Shown: positions 10,651 to 21,282 of the stretch, piece by piece | How positions within the stretch are numbered: the stretch's first letter is position 1 | Layout: every line of letters begins with the position of its first letter | NCBI GenBank assembly: GCA_009363875.1 | Contig: CM018698.1 | Span: forward strand, 61,177,439-61,241,438 | DNA from: Mikania micrantha | Lineage: Eukaryota > Streptophyta > Magnoliopsida > Asterales > Asteraceae | Direction of reading: 5' to 3' | DNA length: 64,000 nt | Position numbers and translations under genes: made by a program | The notes under the pieces: model-generated | Seen by the model: the letters and a program-made list of their open reading frames with translations, nothing else | The model's database searches: none | What the model was told of the DNA's origin: nothing

Positions 10651-11569
10651 AAGTTTTCATTGTTAACCCACTCTTATTGCGTTAACTCGTATAATTCCGC
10701 CAAGATCAATCCAAGGGGCTCAAGTTGCAAATTCCACAAATTGATTTCTCCCCCACCCGTTTATCCGTTTGATTAACCCAGAACCGGACTCCATATCCAC
10801 TCCACATCCCGCTCACATCACCGCTTAATGACAGCTCAAAGTGGTTCGTTTTTTAAAGGATTGCACGCGTTTACAATCCTCAAACACGAAATTACCGAGA
10901 TCAATTCCATTAAAAACGTTAATGGCTTCCAAAAATACCATGTGCAAACCGGAATTCAAATTTGTATAGAACCACTATAAACATACAACTAAACTATACC
11001 AGTAGCTTCCTTTGATTCTCACGAATGATTTTGAGCAAGGAAAACAGGAAAACAACAACTATTCTGTAACACATGCATATTTTTTATATATATATAAAAT
11101 ATATTGTTTAATATTATAATTTTAAATATCTAGTTATCATATACACATATATGACACTTACATACTAGTAAGTAACGAGTAAAATAATTATTAGAAAGTT
11201 TTGACACACTTATTCGGTCAGTTAATGTTATAGGAGACCGCTCAAAGTTAATAAAATATATTATAATTAAACTTTCTCCGTTCTTAACGAAACTTAGGTC
11301 AAAACGTAGAGAAAAATGAGCTGATCCCAGCAGTATTTTTAGAATTTTATAAAACATCATAGTTTAAAAGATATAAGCAAAAAACAAAAAAAATGAGCTA
11401 AATTAATTATAATAATAAAATAATTAAAATATCTTTCAATCTCAATTTGAGAAAAATTTTACAAATGTTACGTGGAGGCTGTAGGTGAAAATGGATGATT
11501 CATTCGACCAAATTGTAAAACATGTATCAAACATTCAAACCTTTATCTTTGTCTTCCTTCGTTATTAAG
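10651..11569. other. Noncoding stretch with one MITE-like end
   Basis: The first 40 bp (AGGGTAAGTTTTCATTGTTA, then ACCCACTC and GCGTTAAC) match the terminal pattern of the (TA)n-flanked MITEs at 9095 and 13322, so a truncated relative starts here. Beyond about 10750 I recognise nothing coding or repetitive. Confidence 0.4.
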
Positions 11570-11852
11570 TTTCGACTGCCTATAAATACCATCAAACTTT
11601 ATTTTCAAAACATATACACAAAATATATACATACATAAATACACACAATTAAGAAGAAGTTTAGACGCTTTGGATGCTAGGAGGTGCTGACATATATAAA
11701 AGGGCCAAGATTAAGGAGTCGGTTCGTTTAGGTATATTATCTAATCTCTTAGTTAAACTAATAAATTTAAGATTTTAATATAAAATTAACTTATAGGGTT
11801 ATGGTTAAGCTCCAACCCTATGTATATGTTAAAAATTTTAGTTTACTTAAAA

Positions 11853-11930
11853 TAACAACAACAACAACAACAACAACAACAATAATAATAATAATAATCG
11901 TAATAATAACAATAATATTAGTAATAATAA

Positions 11931-11968
<38 letters not shown>
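11853..11968. repeat. (AAC)n, (AAT)n and (AT)n microsatellites
   Basis: About 10 AAC units at 11853-11882 run into AAT units to 11898. A 35-bp AT run follows at 11934-11968. Confidence 0.95.
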
Positions 11969-11971
<3 letters not shown>

Positions 11972-12249
11972 TAAACCTTTCTTGCAGAATAATTATAAGA
12001 ATAGACGGAGCAGAAACGTTGCCCAAATTTATTTTAAGAAGTTTTAAGCTGTTACCCAGCCAACCCAAAATTCAGGTGAATACATCTAACTTGTTTTTAA
12101 ATTTATAAATGAATTTTTATGAGCATGGTATGTTTAAACTTTGACGCATAAATGGATACTATTAGACCAGCATTTAGGCTATTAGTATACGTATGATTTG
12201 CAAATTGTATCCGCATATGGGTGAAATTCCCATACGTGGCTGGTACAGG

Positions 12250-12364
12250 TGGGCTGGAAGGTTAAACGTAAGACGTACTCCGCAGGCAACCTAACCAGTG
12301 ACCAGCTGTGGGCTGGAGGGAACAAAACGTAAGACGCGCTGCGCTGTAGTTCCTAACCAGTGAC
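12250..12364 (+). repeat. Two-copy repeat with compensated stem
   Basis: Copy 1 (12250-12303) and copy 2 (12308-12364) share GTGGGCTGGA, AAACGTAAGACG and CTAACCAGTGAC. In copy 1 AGGTT (12259) faces AACCT (12288). In copy 2 GGAAC (12319) faces GTTCC (12349). The arms differ between copies, but each pair is complementary. Confidence 0.75.
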
Positions 12365-12730
12365 AGTTATAAACCAGTGTATGCAGTAGTTGTATCGATC
12401 AGTGAAATAACCTGCTAAATGTGTAGTATGGCCAGTAATAATTATGGTTAAAGGACCGAACATGCTATGCTTACATATCGAGTATGTTATTTGTATTCAC
12501 CAACATTATGTTGACGTTTTATTTTCAAAAACTTTTCAGGTAATAATGAAATGTAAAAGAAAAGCAAGATTAGAGATTCTTGGCCTATGATGCCTTGAAT
12601 AGGATCTTGTGGTGAGACCATGGAGCTATTGGAGCTATGCCTCCAAGTCATGTATAAACCGGATATTATAAAATGATTCGAAATTGTGAGTTTATGAAAA
12701 TCCGGTTTACAATAATATGAAATGATGATA

Positions 12731-12910
12731 TTCATACCTATGCGTATGAAATTTTATAAAATCCTGAAAAGTTAATTACAAATAACGAAATGTGGTTTTT
12801 CATACCTATGAGTATGTTTTACAAAAAGTGACAGTGAGGGTTTTCATACCTATGCGTATGAACTTTTTATAAATCATGAAACATATGGTTTTCACATCTA
12901 TGCATGTGAA
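12731..12910. repeat. Four spaced hairpins with loop CTATGC
   Basis: TTCATAC/GTATGAA arms around CTATGC at 12731-12750 and 12843-12862; a shorter CATAC/GTATG form at 12801-12816; and TTCACAT/ATGTGAA around the same loop at 12891-12910. The last copy differs at two base pairs, both compensated. Confidence 0.8.
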
Positions 12911-13079
12911 TTATTTACAAAATTATGAATTAATGAAACAATGCTTCCGCTGATTAAAAAGAATAATAAACTCTGACCGAGACATATCCATGAAACCAAT
13001 TCGGGTCGCAGCGCCCGGGCCGCCGAGAGCCCGGGGTGTGACATACTCTGCATGATTTGAACCAAGGGAAGTCGCGGCT

Positions 13080-13211
13080 CGGCACGAACTCAAACTCTCT
13101 CGGTACTAAACTTTAACCAGGTAATTCTTACATCTAAAGACTCGTATTGGGGTTCCCAACAGGAGGAGGCGTTCCAACTGTTGAAACACAAACTCTCAAC
13201 GTACCTATACT
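13080..13211 (+). pseudogene. Gypsy-P pol fragment, end of RT region
   Basis: SKDSYWGSQQEEAFQLLKHK reads in the plus frame at about 13130-13185. It matches the short connection between RT and RNase H in Ty3/gypsy pol (compare WEHKQEDSFQTLKQK in Gypsy-2). Upstream bases are degraded. The fragment stops at the TSD ATACT and resumes at 17130 after the inserted LTR, in the same orientation. Confidence 0.7.
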
Positions 13212-13321
13212 TGTCACACCCCGGGCCAGCGGGCTGGATCAGGGACCCGTCGGGCGGAATAGCCCCGGGGCGCGATTGAAATCAAGTGATCATATTGATT
13301 ACACAGCACATGATATATATA

Positions 13322-13844
13322 TAGGATTGTTCCATTGGTAACCCACTCCAAGTGTGGTAACTCTTTAACTAATTTTGATTGGTTCTTTAAATAATGTGTT
13401 TTAAAATGAGTGGTCCATATTAAATCTGGAAAAAACAAGTGGATGGGATTTGTTTAAGGTCATTTTTGACATTTGGTGGGGTGTACTTGATTCCCTTTTT
13501 AAAAAAAGTTTACTCCCCAATTTTTTAAACCCTCATAACTTTTATATACATTATCATTTTTTTATAAAAATTTCACCATTAAATTTGTCACTTTTTTATC
13601 TTTAATTCAAGTATAATTTTGTCAATTTTTTTTAAAATTTACGTAATTTGCACTGACGCAGCGACGTTTTACACTGATGCAACGACGTTACATTTTGCTA
13701 AACGGTGATGAATTAGCAAAAACACAAAAAAGAAACCCCCTATTTATGTATAATAAAAACCATGAAAAAAAACAAAGATTCGGGCAAAAAATGCCGGGTT
13801 AACACGGGTTAACGATATAAGGGAGGGTTAACATTTGAACCTCT

Positions 13845-13848
<4 letters not shown>
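13322..13848. mobile_element. (TA)n-flanked MITE, relative of 8715-9095
   Basis: The left end is AGGATTGTTCCATTGGTAAC and then CCACTCC. The right end reversed is AGGGAGAGGTTCAAATGTTA and then ACCC. The right half shares AGAAACCCCCTATTTATG, CATGAAAAAAAACAAAGA and TTCGGGCA with the 8715 MITE. An AT run at 13848-13882 follows, and the left flank is GATATATATA inside the LTR. Confidence 0.7.
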
Positions 13849-13886
<38 letters not shown>

Positions 13887-14439
13887 GAAGGACACAATTA
13901 TCAACCATTAAACATATACTAATCATTACATGGTACTTGTTTCAAAATACATAACATTGTTTGAATACATTTTTCATCAAAACAACATCCCCAAAGTTCC
14001 ATGGTCAACTAGCTAAAGTCAACTAAGCTACACTCCTCCAAGCTACCCCTTCCCACAAGCTTCTCTCATGTTAGGCCCTATACATGTTCGTCCTCTGAGA
14101 AGCATGTAAAAATACTATCAACATAATGTTGGTGAGTCCATAAGTTTAAAGTTATGAAAATCTGATTAGTCACAATTACAAGTTCCAGGGAAATGAAATA
14201 GTGCATAAGCAGTGACTTACTAAGTTTACGTATACTATCCTGAACCAACTAGTATCGTATATGTATAGGGCATACGTAAGGCCCTAAGACCCAGCCACCA
14301 GCCCACCACGCCCTAGTTGATTCACAATTGTATACCTAATATTTTATAACAGGAATGCCCCTGCTCTTGCCTTATTCTCTTTCCCTTGAACTTATCACAA
14401 TGCTCATGTGATTCAGTTGATGATTCTAACACTTTTGAG

Positions 14440-15466
14440 TAGGGGTGTTCAGAATAACCGAAAACCGTTTAAAACCGTTATCCGAACCGTATCCGTAACC
14501 GAAAAAACCGAACCGAATTCTGAATTCGGTTTTCGGTTCGGTTATTAACCGTAACCGAATTCCGAATTCGGTTTTCGGTTCGGTTTTCGGTTAAACCCTT
14601 TTTATGAATTCGGTTTGTTCTGTTTGTTCGGTTAACCGTTTAAACCGATTATTTTATTAAATATATTAATTTTATATATTTTATACATCTTGAATTTAAA
14701 AGTTAAAACCCTAGCTAAAGATTCCTCATCCTCGTCCCTAATTTCCGACGCTCCAGACCTCCGACACTCCTTCAGCATCACAGCTAGTGGCAACCAGCCC
14801 TCTCTCAGCCGCTCTCTCAGCCGATCTCTCAGCCAACACTCCGGCAGTCCGTCGTTCGGCCTCCCTCTCAATCTCTCAGCCGTCCGGCAGCCGTCCGGCC
14901 TCCCTCTCAGTTTCTCTCCTTCTCCGGCATCTCAGCCTCTCTCACCGACTCAGCCTCTCTCGCGGCTCAAGTCCTCCTCTCCGGCCTACCACTCCGACGG
15001 ACGACCTCCACTTTGTCTTCTCCGATTTGTAATTTATATCACATTCATTTTATTAACAATTTTAGATCTACAGATTTAGATCTACAGTTAATTTTTGTTG
15101 ATAATTGTTGATAATAGTTGTTAATTTGGGTGATAGTCGTTGATAACAATCTAGTTTTTGAGTGCCCTTTGTTCTTGGTTTAGATTGCAGCTCCATCTCA
15201 TTTACATTTCAAATGAGATTGTGGTGTTTGATTGAATTTTGGTGTTTGGTTGAATTTGACTGAATTCGGTTAAAACGGTTGAATTCGGTTTGTTCGGTTT
15301 TAACCGAAACCGAACCGAATTGAATTCGGTTTGAATTCGGTTCGGATAACCATTCAACGAATTCGGTTCGGTTCGGTTAATGGATAGAGTTTTTTTTTTT
15401 TGAAAACCGAACAAACCGAATCGAACAAACCGAACAAACCGTTAACCGAACCGATGAACACCCCTA
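14440..15466. mobile_element. hAT element, 1027 bp, with 8-bp target duplication
   Basis: The terminal inverted repeat is TAGGGGTGTTCA, perfect over 12 bp. The target duplication CTTTTGAG lies at 14432-14439 and 15467-15474. Subterminal regions of about 200 bp on the left and 250 bp on the right are packed with AACCGAA/TTCGGTT motifs, as in plant hAT elements. The core (about 14700-15030) is unlike the rest: C/T-rich, beginning AAAACCCTAGC and containing repeated CTCTCAGCCG. A 129-codon open frame there resembles no transposase and is serine/proline/leucine-rich low-complexity sequence. Confidence 0.9.
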
Positions 15467-16059
15467 CTTTTGAGGATGATTGTCTGTCTATTCTATTCCA
15501 CACATGTTCATTTACCAAACCTGACCTTGTGTTGCCCGTGTTAGCCAGATCCCATGGACCTAGCCCTATTTATAATGAAGACTACGCTTAGCGTAACGTA
15601 CCGACCTCATCGCTGGAAGTTTATCAAACTAATAGTACTATCTACGTTACCGCCGGTTGACACTCGTCAACTAATGCAAATGAATATTTGATGACGGGAC
15701 TTACTGAAATGTGTACAACACTCATGTGCCTCAAGGAATATGCAATACAGACTCTCTCCATGTGTTAAATGCTAATTATACACTTAAGAAACACAAGTAT
15801 GATAAATAGAATTTACAAAATTATTTTCATGCTGTCAGCCCCAAAATGTAAGGAAAACCGTTTACTTGTACTAAAACGGGGCTATGGACTCACTTATAGA
15901 TGCCGGTTGCTTAAGTTGTCATGGATGGCTTGATGTTGCTTCTATTCAATCACATGCCTTTCAACTAATTGATTGTTAGTTTATATTTTTGCATTCGGGT
16001 TGCTTTAGTGGATTCTTACGTTCATGTGTTCTTTGTATTAACAAATTCTGTTTGATTTT

Positions 16060-16790
16060 TGATACTTAGTGTTTTTCATGAAACTGTTCGGACGAACCAA
16101 GCCTTATTTCGCGCGAATGAACCCTACGAATGACCAAGATCATTCGCGCGTTTCATTCGTGCGAATAACCCTGGTTCGCTCTATCCTCCGCTCGCCCAGC
16201 TCACTCGTGCGAACAGGGGGTTTGCTTTGTTCGTTGCTTCCTCATACGAACGAACCACTTGTTCGCACGAATGAGATGATCGCACGTCTCATTCGCTTGC
16301 AACTCCACCGAAAATCCCTTTTTCATTTTTCAACTACATTGGCGACGATTTTGTTCGTCGAACCTTTTGAAGGTGTTAGGGAGCACATTGGTGTGTTTAT
16401 TTTGGCAAGACACTCACCGAAGACTCTCGGATGGTTCTCGGTTGCGTCTTGTATGTGGAAATGGTGAGAAAAATGGTGAAGAAGGTGAAGTGATGATCTC
16501 AGAGGTGTTCTGCACGCGTGGTAGTCGGAATCGCACGATGATCGACCGAAATTCACGAAATCACCGTTCGTATGTGTGAGTGAGGTTTTTTTTGAGAAAT
16601 GGGTGGAATTTGGTCTAAGTGATGCTTATATAGCAGCTCACTCACACGAATGGTCTGTTCGTGCAAAGAGCCCTCAGTCAGCCGAATCTGCTGGCCGATT
16701 GGGTGCTCGGTTCTCCAAGTTTCATTCGTACGAACGGATGAATCCATTCATACGAATGGTCTTTCTTTTCTCAAGTTTTCAATTTAGTTT
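16060..16790. repeat. Cluster of TTCG(N2)CGAA-type palindromes in an LTR
   Basis: TTCGCGCGAA, TTCGTGCGAA, TTCGCACGAA and TTCGTACGAA or close variants occur at about 16107, 16158, 16262 and 16726, with partial copies elsewhere. The centre varies while the palindrome is kept. A matching CGAAT/ATTCG-rich block is found in the Gypsy-2 LTR at 42790-43130. Confidence 0.7.
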
Positions 16791-17129
16791 CTAAGTTGTT
16801 TAGATTTTTTCTTTTCGTGCATTAAGGCATTGGTTTGTGTATGGTACCTTGTCCCGTTCTCTTAGTTAAGACCAGACGACTTAATCAGCGTATGCAGCTG
16901 TTTGAGTCGACACCCGAACAGTCGCACCCATAATTATGTCTGCTGGTGTTTTGAATTTATTAGTCATTACAGCGATGTCCCCGACTCAGGTTCACATCTC
17001 GATGGATCGTCACCCATCCAGATACAATCCTGATTCGATGAGCCATCCCATGAATGCTTTTAAGTGAAAATGTTCGATTTAGTTTCTAAGGATGTTTGTG
17101 ATTTACCTGTGAAGTTGCCAGTTGTCACA

Positions 17130-17811
17130 ATACTTGCATTACCGGAAGGTACTGATAACTTCATTGTGTACTGTGATGCTTCTTGTCAAGGTCTAGGGTG
17201 CGTCTTAATGCAGAATGACAAGGAAATCGCTTATGCTTCTCGACAATTGAAAATACACGAGAAGAATTATACCATTCATGATCTAGAACTTGGTGCAATG
17301 GTGTTTGAACTTAAAATTTGGATACACTATTTATATGGAACTAAGTGTATCGTATACACAGATCACAAAAGTCTTCAACACATTCTAGATCAGAAAATGT
17401 TAAACATGCGACAAAGGCGATGGGTAGAACTTTTGAACGACTATGACTTTGAAATTCGTTATTACCCAGGTAAAGCGAATGCCGTAGCCGATGCCTTGAG
17501 TCGCAAGGAACGAGTCAAACCTCTACGTGTGAAAGCGTTACGGATGACTATCCAAACCAGTCTAATTCCTCATATCAAAGAAGCTCATCAACAAGCTTTA
17601 CAACCAGCGAACTACCCTGCAGAGGAACTAAGAGATTAGATAAGCAACTTGAAACCAAGACTAACGGAGTGTTGTATTTCAAAAGCCGAATTTGGGTTCC
17701 TTTATTCGGTAACTCTAGAACAATCATTTTGGATGAGGCACACAAATCCATGTATTCTATTCATCCAGGTACTGATAAATGTATAAAGATCTTAGAGGTT
17801 TTTACCGGTGG
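17130..17811 (+). pseudogene. Gypsy-P pol: RNase H and start of integrase
   Basis: After the TSD the frame reads LALPEGTDNFIVYCDASCQG, GCVLMQ, ASRQLKIHEKN, DLELGAMVFELKIW, YTDHKSLQHI and ADALSRKERVKPLR. These include the RNase H acidic residues in YCDAS, DLEL and YTDHKS. A stop ends the frame near 17637. The linker and YSIHPGTDK of the integrase zinc-binding domain continue in other frames up to 17811, where the next LTR begins. It is closest to Gypsy-2 (same KERVKPLR linker). Confidence 0.85.
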
Positions 17812-20085
17812 TGTCACACCCCGAGCCGGCGGGCCGGATCGTGTGTCCTATCGGGCGGAAAGGCCTCGGGGCGCGATATCGGGAATGATAATCGTGATGA
17901 TCAGATTGTTTACATTCACATGATATATAATGAGAAACTGCTAAATAGAAATAAAATTACAAAGTTAAATTACATTAATTTTATTCATAATTTAACAATG
18001 CAAATCTACTATCAACATCATAATTCTTCTATCTTGTAACTGCACAAGATATACAAAATAATTTGTAAAATGATGTTCAAAAGTATGTAGGTCCAAAATA
18101 CTAGGTCCTCTATCTAGCATCCTAGTCCCAAAAGCAATAACTTCTACTCAGACCTGTTCATCACCTTAGAAGTCATGCAAAAAGATCAAGTCAACACATG
18201 GTTGGTGAGTTCATATAGTTTTATTTAAAAATGAGTTTGAATAAACTGTTCAGATGACAACCTTAGCCTCACCATTAACCACCTATACCATCTAGTTCAA
18301 TATGTTTATATATACGGCATATGTAGGGTCGAACTTACCGCCCGCCCAACCACCGCCCCACCACATACCAAACCACATGATATATTGTTCCTTGTGAAAG
18401 TTAAGCGTCTCATCCCATACCTTTGATTCACAATGTTTGAATACTTGAAAACCTGTTTACCTTGATCCCCCAAAATGACAACCTTAACCTCATCAACAAC
18501 CACCTATGTTATCCAATCAAGTATGCTTATATATAGGGCATATGTAGGGTCGAACCTACCGCCCGCCCAGCCACCGTCCCACCACATACCGAACTGCTTA
18601 ACATATTGTTGTTAATGATAATTAAGTGTTTCATTTCATACCATCATCAAATTAGATTTCGAGTTCCACAAATTGAAATACACATGATTTCTTGAGTTCA
18701 TCACGTATGCATGATCAACCATCGCATTTGTAGAAACATGATATTAAATGCTTAATTAAATGAATAATTAATCATTTAAATACAACTAAGACATGATTTT
18801 TGGGCCTTATTTGACTCAATCAATTAGTCTTAGTTGTTGGTGGTGTCCAAGTTGTATAGTCTCACACGTGGCCCATATCAAGCTTGACCCAAATGAGTCT
18901 ACCCGTATGTGTTGGGACTTTCATGAGGTGCCCATATCAGCTTGACCTTTAGGTCTACTGTACATGTCGGGACTTTAGGATATCCTTTGATTTTGATTGC
19001 CAATGTTCGCTTGAGTTCGTTTGATTATTTGATTTATGCCCATATAGCTTGACTATAAAAATTCTACTATTTATGACGGGACTTTCCGTGTGTTAACACG
19101 TGTTCTTGATCTGCATACAACTGACATCCACCTTGAATTGTACGTTATTGATTTCATTAGTTCTTTGATTCACACACAGATATGATTTCATTGATTCTGA
19201 TCCTTAGAATTCCATGGCTACCACACTGAGTTTAGATTCTTTGAATTTGATCCTTAGTTTTCCTGAACACACACACTGTATTTAGATTCCTTGGATTTGA
19301 TCTTTAGTTTTAGTTTTCTTGATCACCTACTGACTTTAGATGCTTTGAATTAGAACTTTGATAGAATAATTGTTTGATTTAGATTTATTGTCTTACTCAT
19401 AAGGAGTAATTAATTAATTCATTAAGTAATCTGCATAGAGTTTACCTAGACAGGTGTCTAGGATACTTTTAGGTATATCAAACATACAAGAAGTAAAAAC
19501 ATTTGCTTAAAACATATTTAAAGAAAAAGGTTTACGCATGCTTCTCAGCCCCGCATTTGTAAAACAAAAATGTTTAGAAAATAGGCAATAAACTCACATG
19601 TGTTGCTACGCAATGATTCACAACAAAATGTGCGCTCGTTACTTGTGGATTAAATATCTTCAGTACCTGAGTTGTTTTAAGAAGATTTGAATACTATAAG
19701 TATCTATAATAGACGTATCTAGAGTTTTGGTCTCGGTGTGCAACTATGTGTCCTAAGTTTTACTAATGTGTTGCTATGATTCTCTCTAACTATTCTAAAT
19801 GTATTACCCGTTTATAAACCCTTATCCCGTAGCTAACCACAACTAAACCTTACTTACATAAGGTCTAGTTAAATACATTTATAGTCTTTTTAGGCAAAAC
19901 ATCTTTAATAAAACTTATTTTAGGTTAAATCTTTATGTTTAAAATTGTTTTATTTATTTTAAAGAAGTTTATAAATCATTTACCTTTTATTAAAACATGA
20001 ATCATTTTAAGAAAATTACAAGTTAACTTGTCAGACTTAAGTTAATCTCGTTCGATTAACTCTTAAGTCCTTTGTTAGATCTTTG
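17812..20085 (-). mobile_element. Left (U5-side) part of a long gypsy LTR, probably Gypsy-2 3-prime LTR
   Basis: It starts TGTCACACCCCGAGCC after the flank GGTGG (17807-17811), interrupting Gypsy-P integrase. It carries the hairpin-GTGAG motif at 18192-18209, a 221-bp duplication and hairpins at 19393-19409 and 19445-19462 (CCTAGAC/GTCTAGG around AGGT). It stops abruptly at 20085, where the tandem array begins. The U3-side features expected next (ATTCG palindromes, TCGTCACCC block, ...GTTACA end) are found at 42238-44130, so the two pieces are probably one LTR split by the array. Confidence 0.6.
18254..18695. repeat. 221-bp imperfect tandem duplication in LTR
   Basis: Copies start at 18254 and 18475 with ATGACAACCTTA. 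Each contains GCATATGTAGGGTCGAAC, ACCGCCCGCCCA, CCACCACATACC and a CATACC end. A single diverged version of the same block is in the LTR at 14271-14320. Confidence 0.75.
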
Positions 20086-20349
20086 TGAGAGGCCCCGAAC
20101 CCCTCAGTTGGCAAAACATCAAACCCATAATACTTAAACCATAATTACATTATCATAGCAGCGGAATGTAGGGTAACAACATAAATATCATACAGATCTA
20201 AACAAACTTTTACACATTAAACATAACCCACTCTTCTAACAGTCATATAATACAGCCAGTCTATGCCAGGGGTAGTCTTCAATATATGCCATGAGCCTTC
20301 CTGGTCTTCTTTCTCTAACCAATCAACCTGATATGCATGCTAAACAAGT

Positions 20350-21282
20350 CAGCTTTCGCTGGTGAGTTCTAAGTTAACTTTTCATAAAAGTTAAATCTTT
20401 AATATACATAAAACATTAGCCTTCACTGCCGACCGGAGTCAACAGTCTCAATCATACTAAACATAAAACATTTCATATACATAACATACATGACATCATA
20501 ACATCAATCATACAGTGCATAAATGTAGCCTGTTCTGTTGACCGAAGTCAACACGTTATGCATGCATAATACATCCTCAACTGGCGACACACAGTCGACA
20601 GGCCTGTTCTTTCACAGGACTTATGCCTGTTCTTTCACAGGACTTATGCCTGTTCTTTCACAGGACTTATGCCTGTTCTTTCACAGGACTTATGCCTGTT
20701 CTTTCACAGGACTTTTTAAACCATCAACCGAAATTGACGGCTCATACCGGTACAAGACTTCTGGACATACATCATTCATACATAACATGGTTTAAATCAT
20801 TTAAACCATCATAATCATAAACCATTATAATCATAAATCATTATCCGCACCGCAGTGCTCAACATTTGCCCAACCGCAGCCGGGACTTCAAAATCGCATT
20901 TTCTAATTAACCTCGGCCGAGACTTTTAAAATCATTCATTTCTCAACCGTAGTTGAGTCTTTAAAACATCCTTGACATCTCAGCTGAGGTTCTTAAAATC
21001 ATTTACTTCTCAACTGTAGTTGAGACTTAAAGCATTATTTACTTTAAAACGTTCTTTACTTGAAAACATTCTTTACCTGACCTTAATCAGGTTAATATCA
21101 CTTTCATACATTAACTTTACAACTTTAAACATTCTTTACTTTTAACATATTCTCTTATCTGACCGTAGCCAGATAAAACAATCATTTACCTAAAATAACT
21201 TTATAACATGCATATCAGCCCTAAAACGTTAAAATAGTAAAAGAGGGCTCATAGAACTCACCTGATGTCTTACTGTAGCAAG
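20350..21282. other. Series of distinct short hairpins in the LTR
   Basis: At least a dozen inverted repeats lie in this interval. Arms: CAGC/GCTG (20350), TTAACTTTT/AAAAGTTAA (20374), TGTTGAC/GTCAACA (20536), CGAC/GTCG plus CTG/CAG (20581), CCTGT/ACAGG (20603, repeated), GCAC/GTGC (20847), CTCGGCCGAG (20922), CTCAAC/GTTGAG (20942), CTCAGCTGAG (20979), CTCAAC/GTTGAG (21009), ACCTGA/TCAGGT (21075) and TTATCTG/CAGATAA (21155). Many share a CGTA or CGNA loop, and TTTAAAA-rich spacers recur. All four array LTRs keep them. Position near the U5 side suggests transcribed leader RNA. Confidence 0.8.
20603..20712. repeat. 23-bp VNTR in LTR1 (5 copies)
   Basis: The unit is CCTGTTCTTTCACAGGAC plus TTATG. 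Homologous tracts are 27210-27342 in LTR2 (6 copies), 33840-33903 in LTR3 (3 copies) and 40398-40530 in LTR4 (6 copies). Each unit is itself a hairpin (CCTGT/ACAGG). Confidence 0.95.

Larger units (their letters stand above)
11570..13043 (+). mobile_element. Right part of a plus-oriented gypsy-type LTR
   Basis: The right end CCCGGGGTGTGACA at 13043 is the reverse complement of the TGTCACACCCCGGG start of the LTR at 13212, so this LTR lies in the opposite orientation. The next five bases, TACTC, are a possible target duplication, but the matching left end was not found. A TATAAATACC motif at about 11581 could be its promoter. It contains a hairpin at 12501-12513 and two groups of hairpin-forming repeats (12250-12364 and 12731-12910). 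The left limit is a guess. Confidence 0.45.
13212..17129 (-). mobile_element. Solo LTR with perfect 5-bp target duplication, itself invaded
   Basis: The element starts TGTCACACCCCGGG and ends GTTGTCACA. It is flanked by ATACT at 13207-13211 and 17130-17134, and splits a gypsy pol frame, so both edges are secure. It contains a (TA)n MITE (13322-13848) and a hAT element (14440-15466); without them the LTR is about 2.3 kb. Recognisable parts are a hairpin plus GTGAG at 14119-14136 and CpG-rich palindromes at 16060-16790. Minus orientation is inferred because the TGTCACACC end corresponds to the U5 end of LTRs that have a primer-binding site. Confidence 0.8.

Noticed and set aside
14690..15079. 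129-codon Ser/Pro/Leu-rich open frame in the hAT element
   Set aside because: It follows from C/T-rich repeats; no transposase or other family signature. Possible captured leader, not a supported gene.
20603..20712. Regular 23-bp repeats that resemble a CRISPR array
   Set aside because: Units are directly adjacent with no variable spacers, lie inside an LTR, and vary in number among LTR copies. It is a VNTR.
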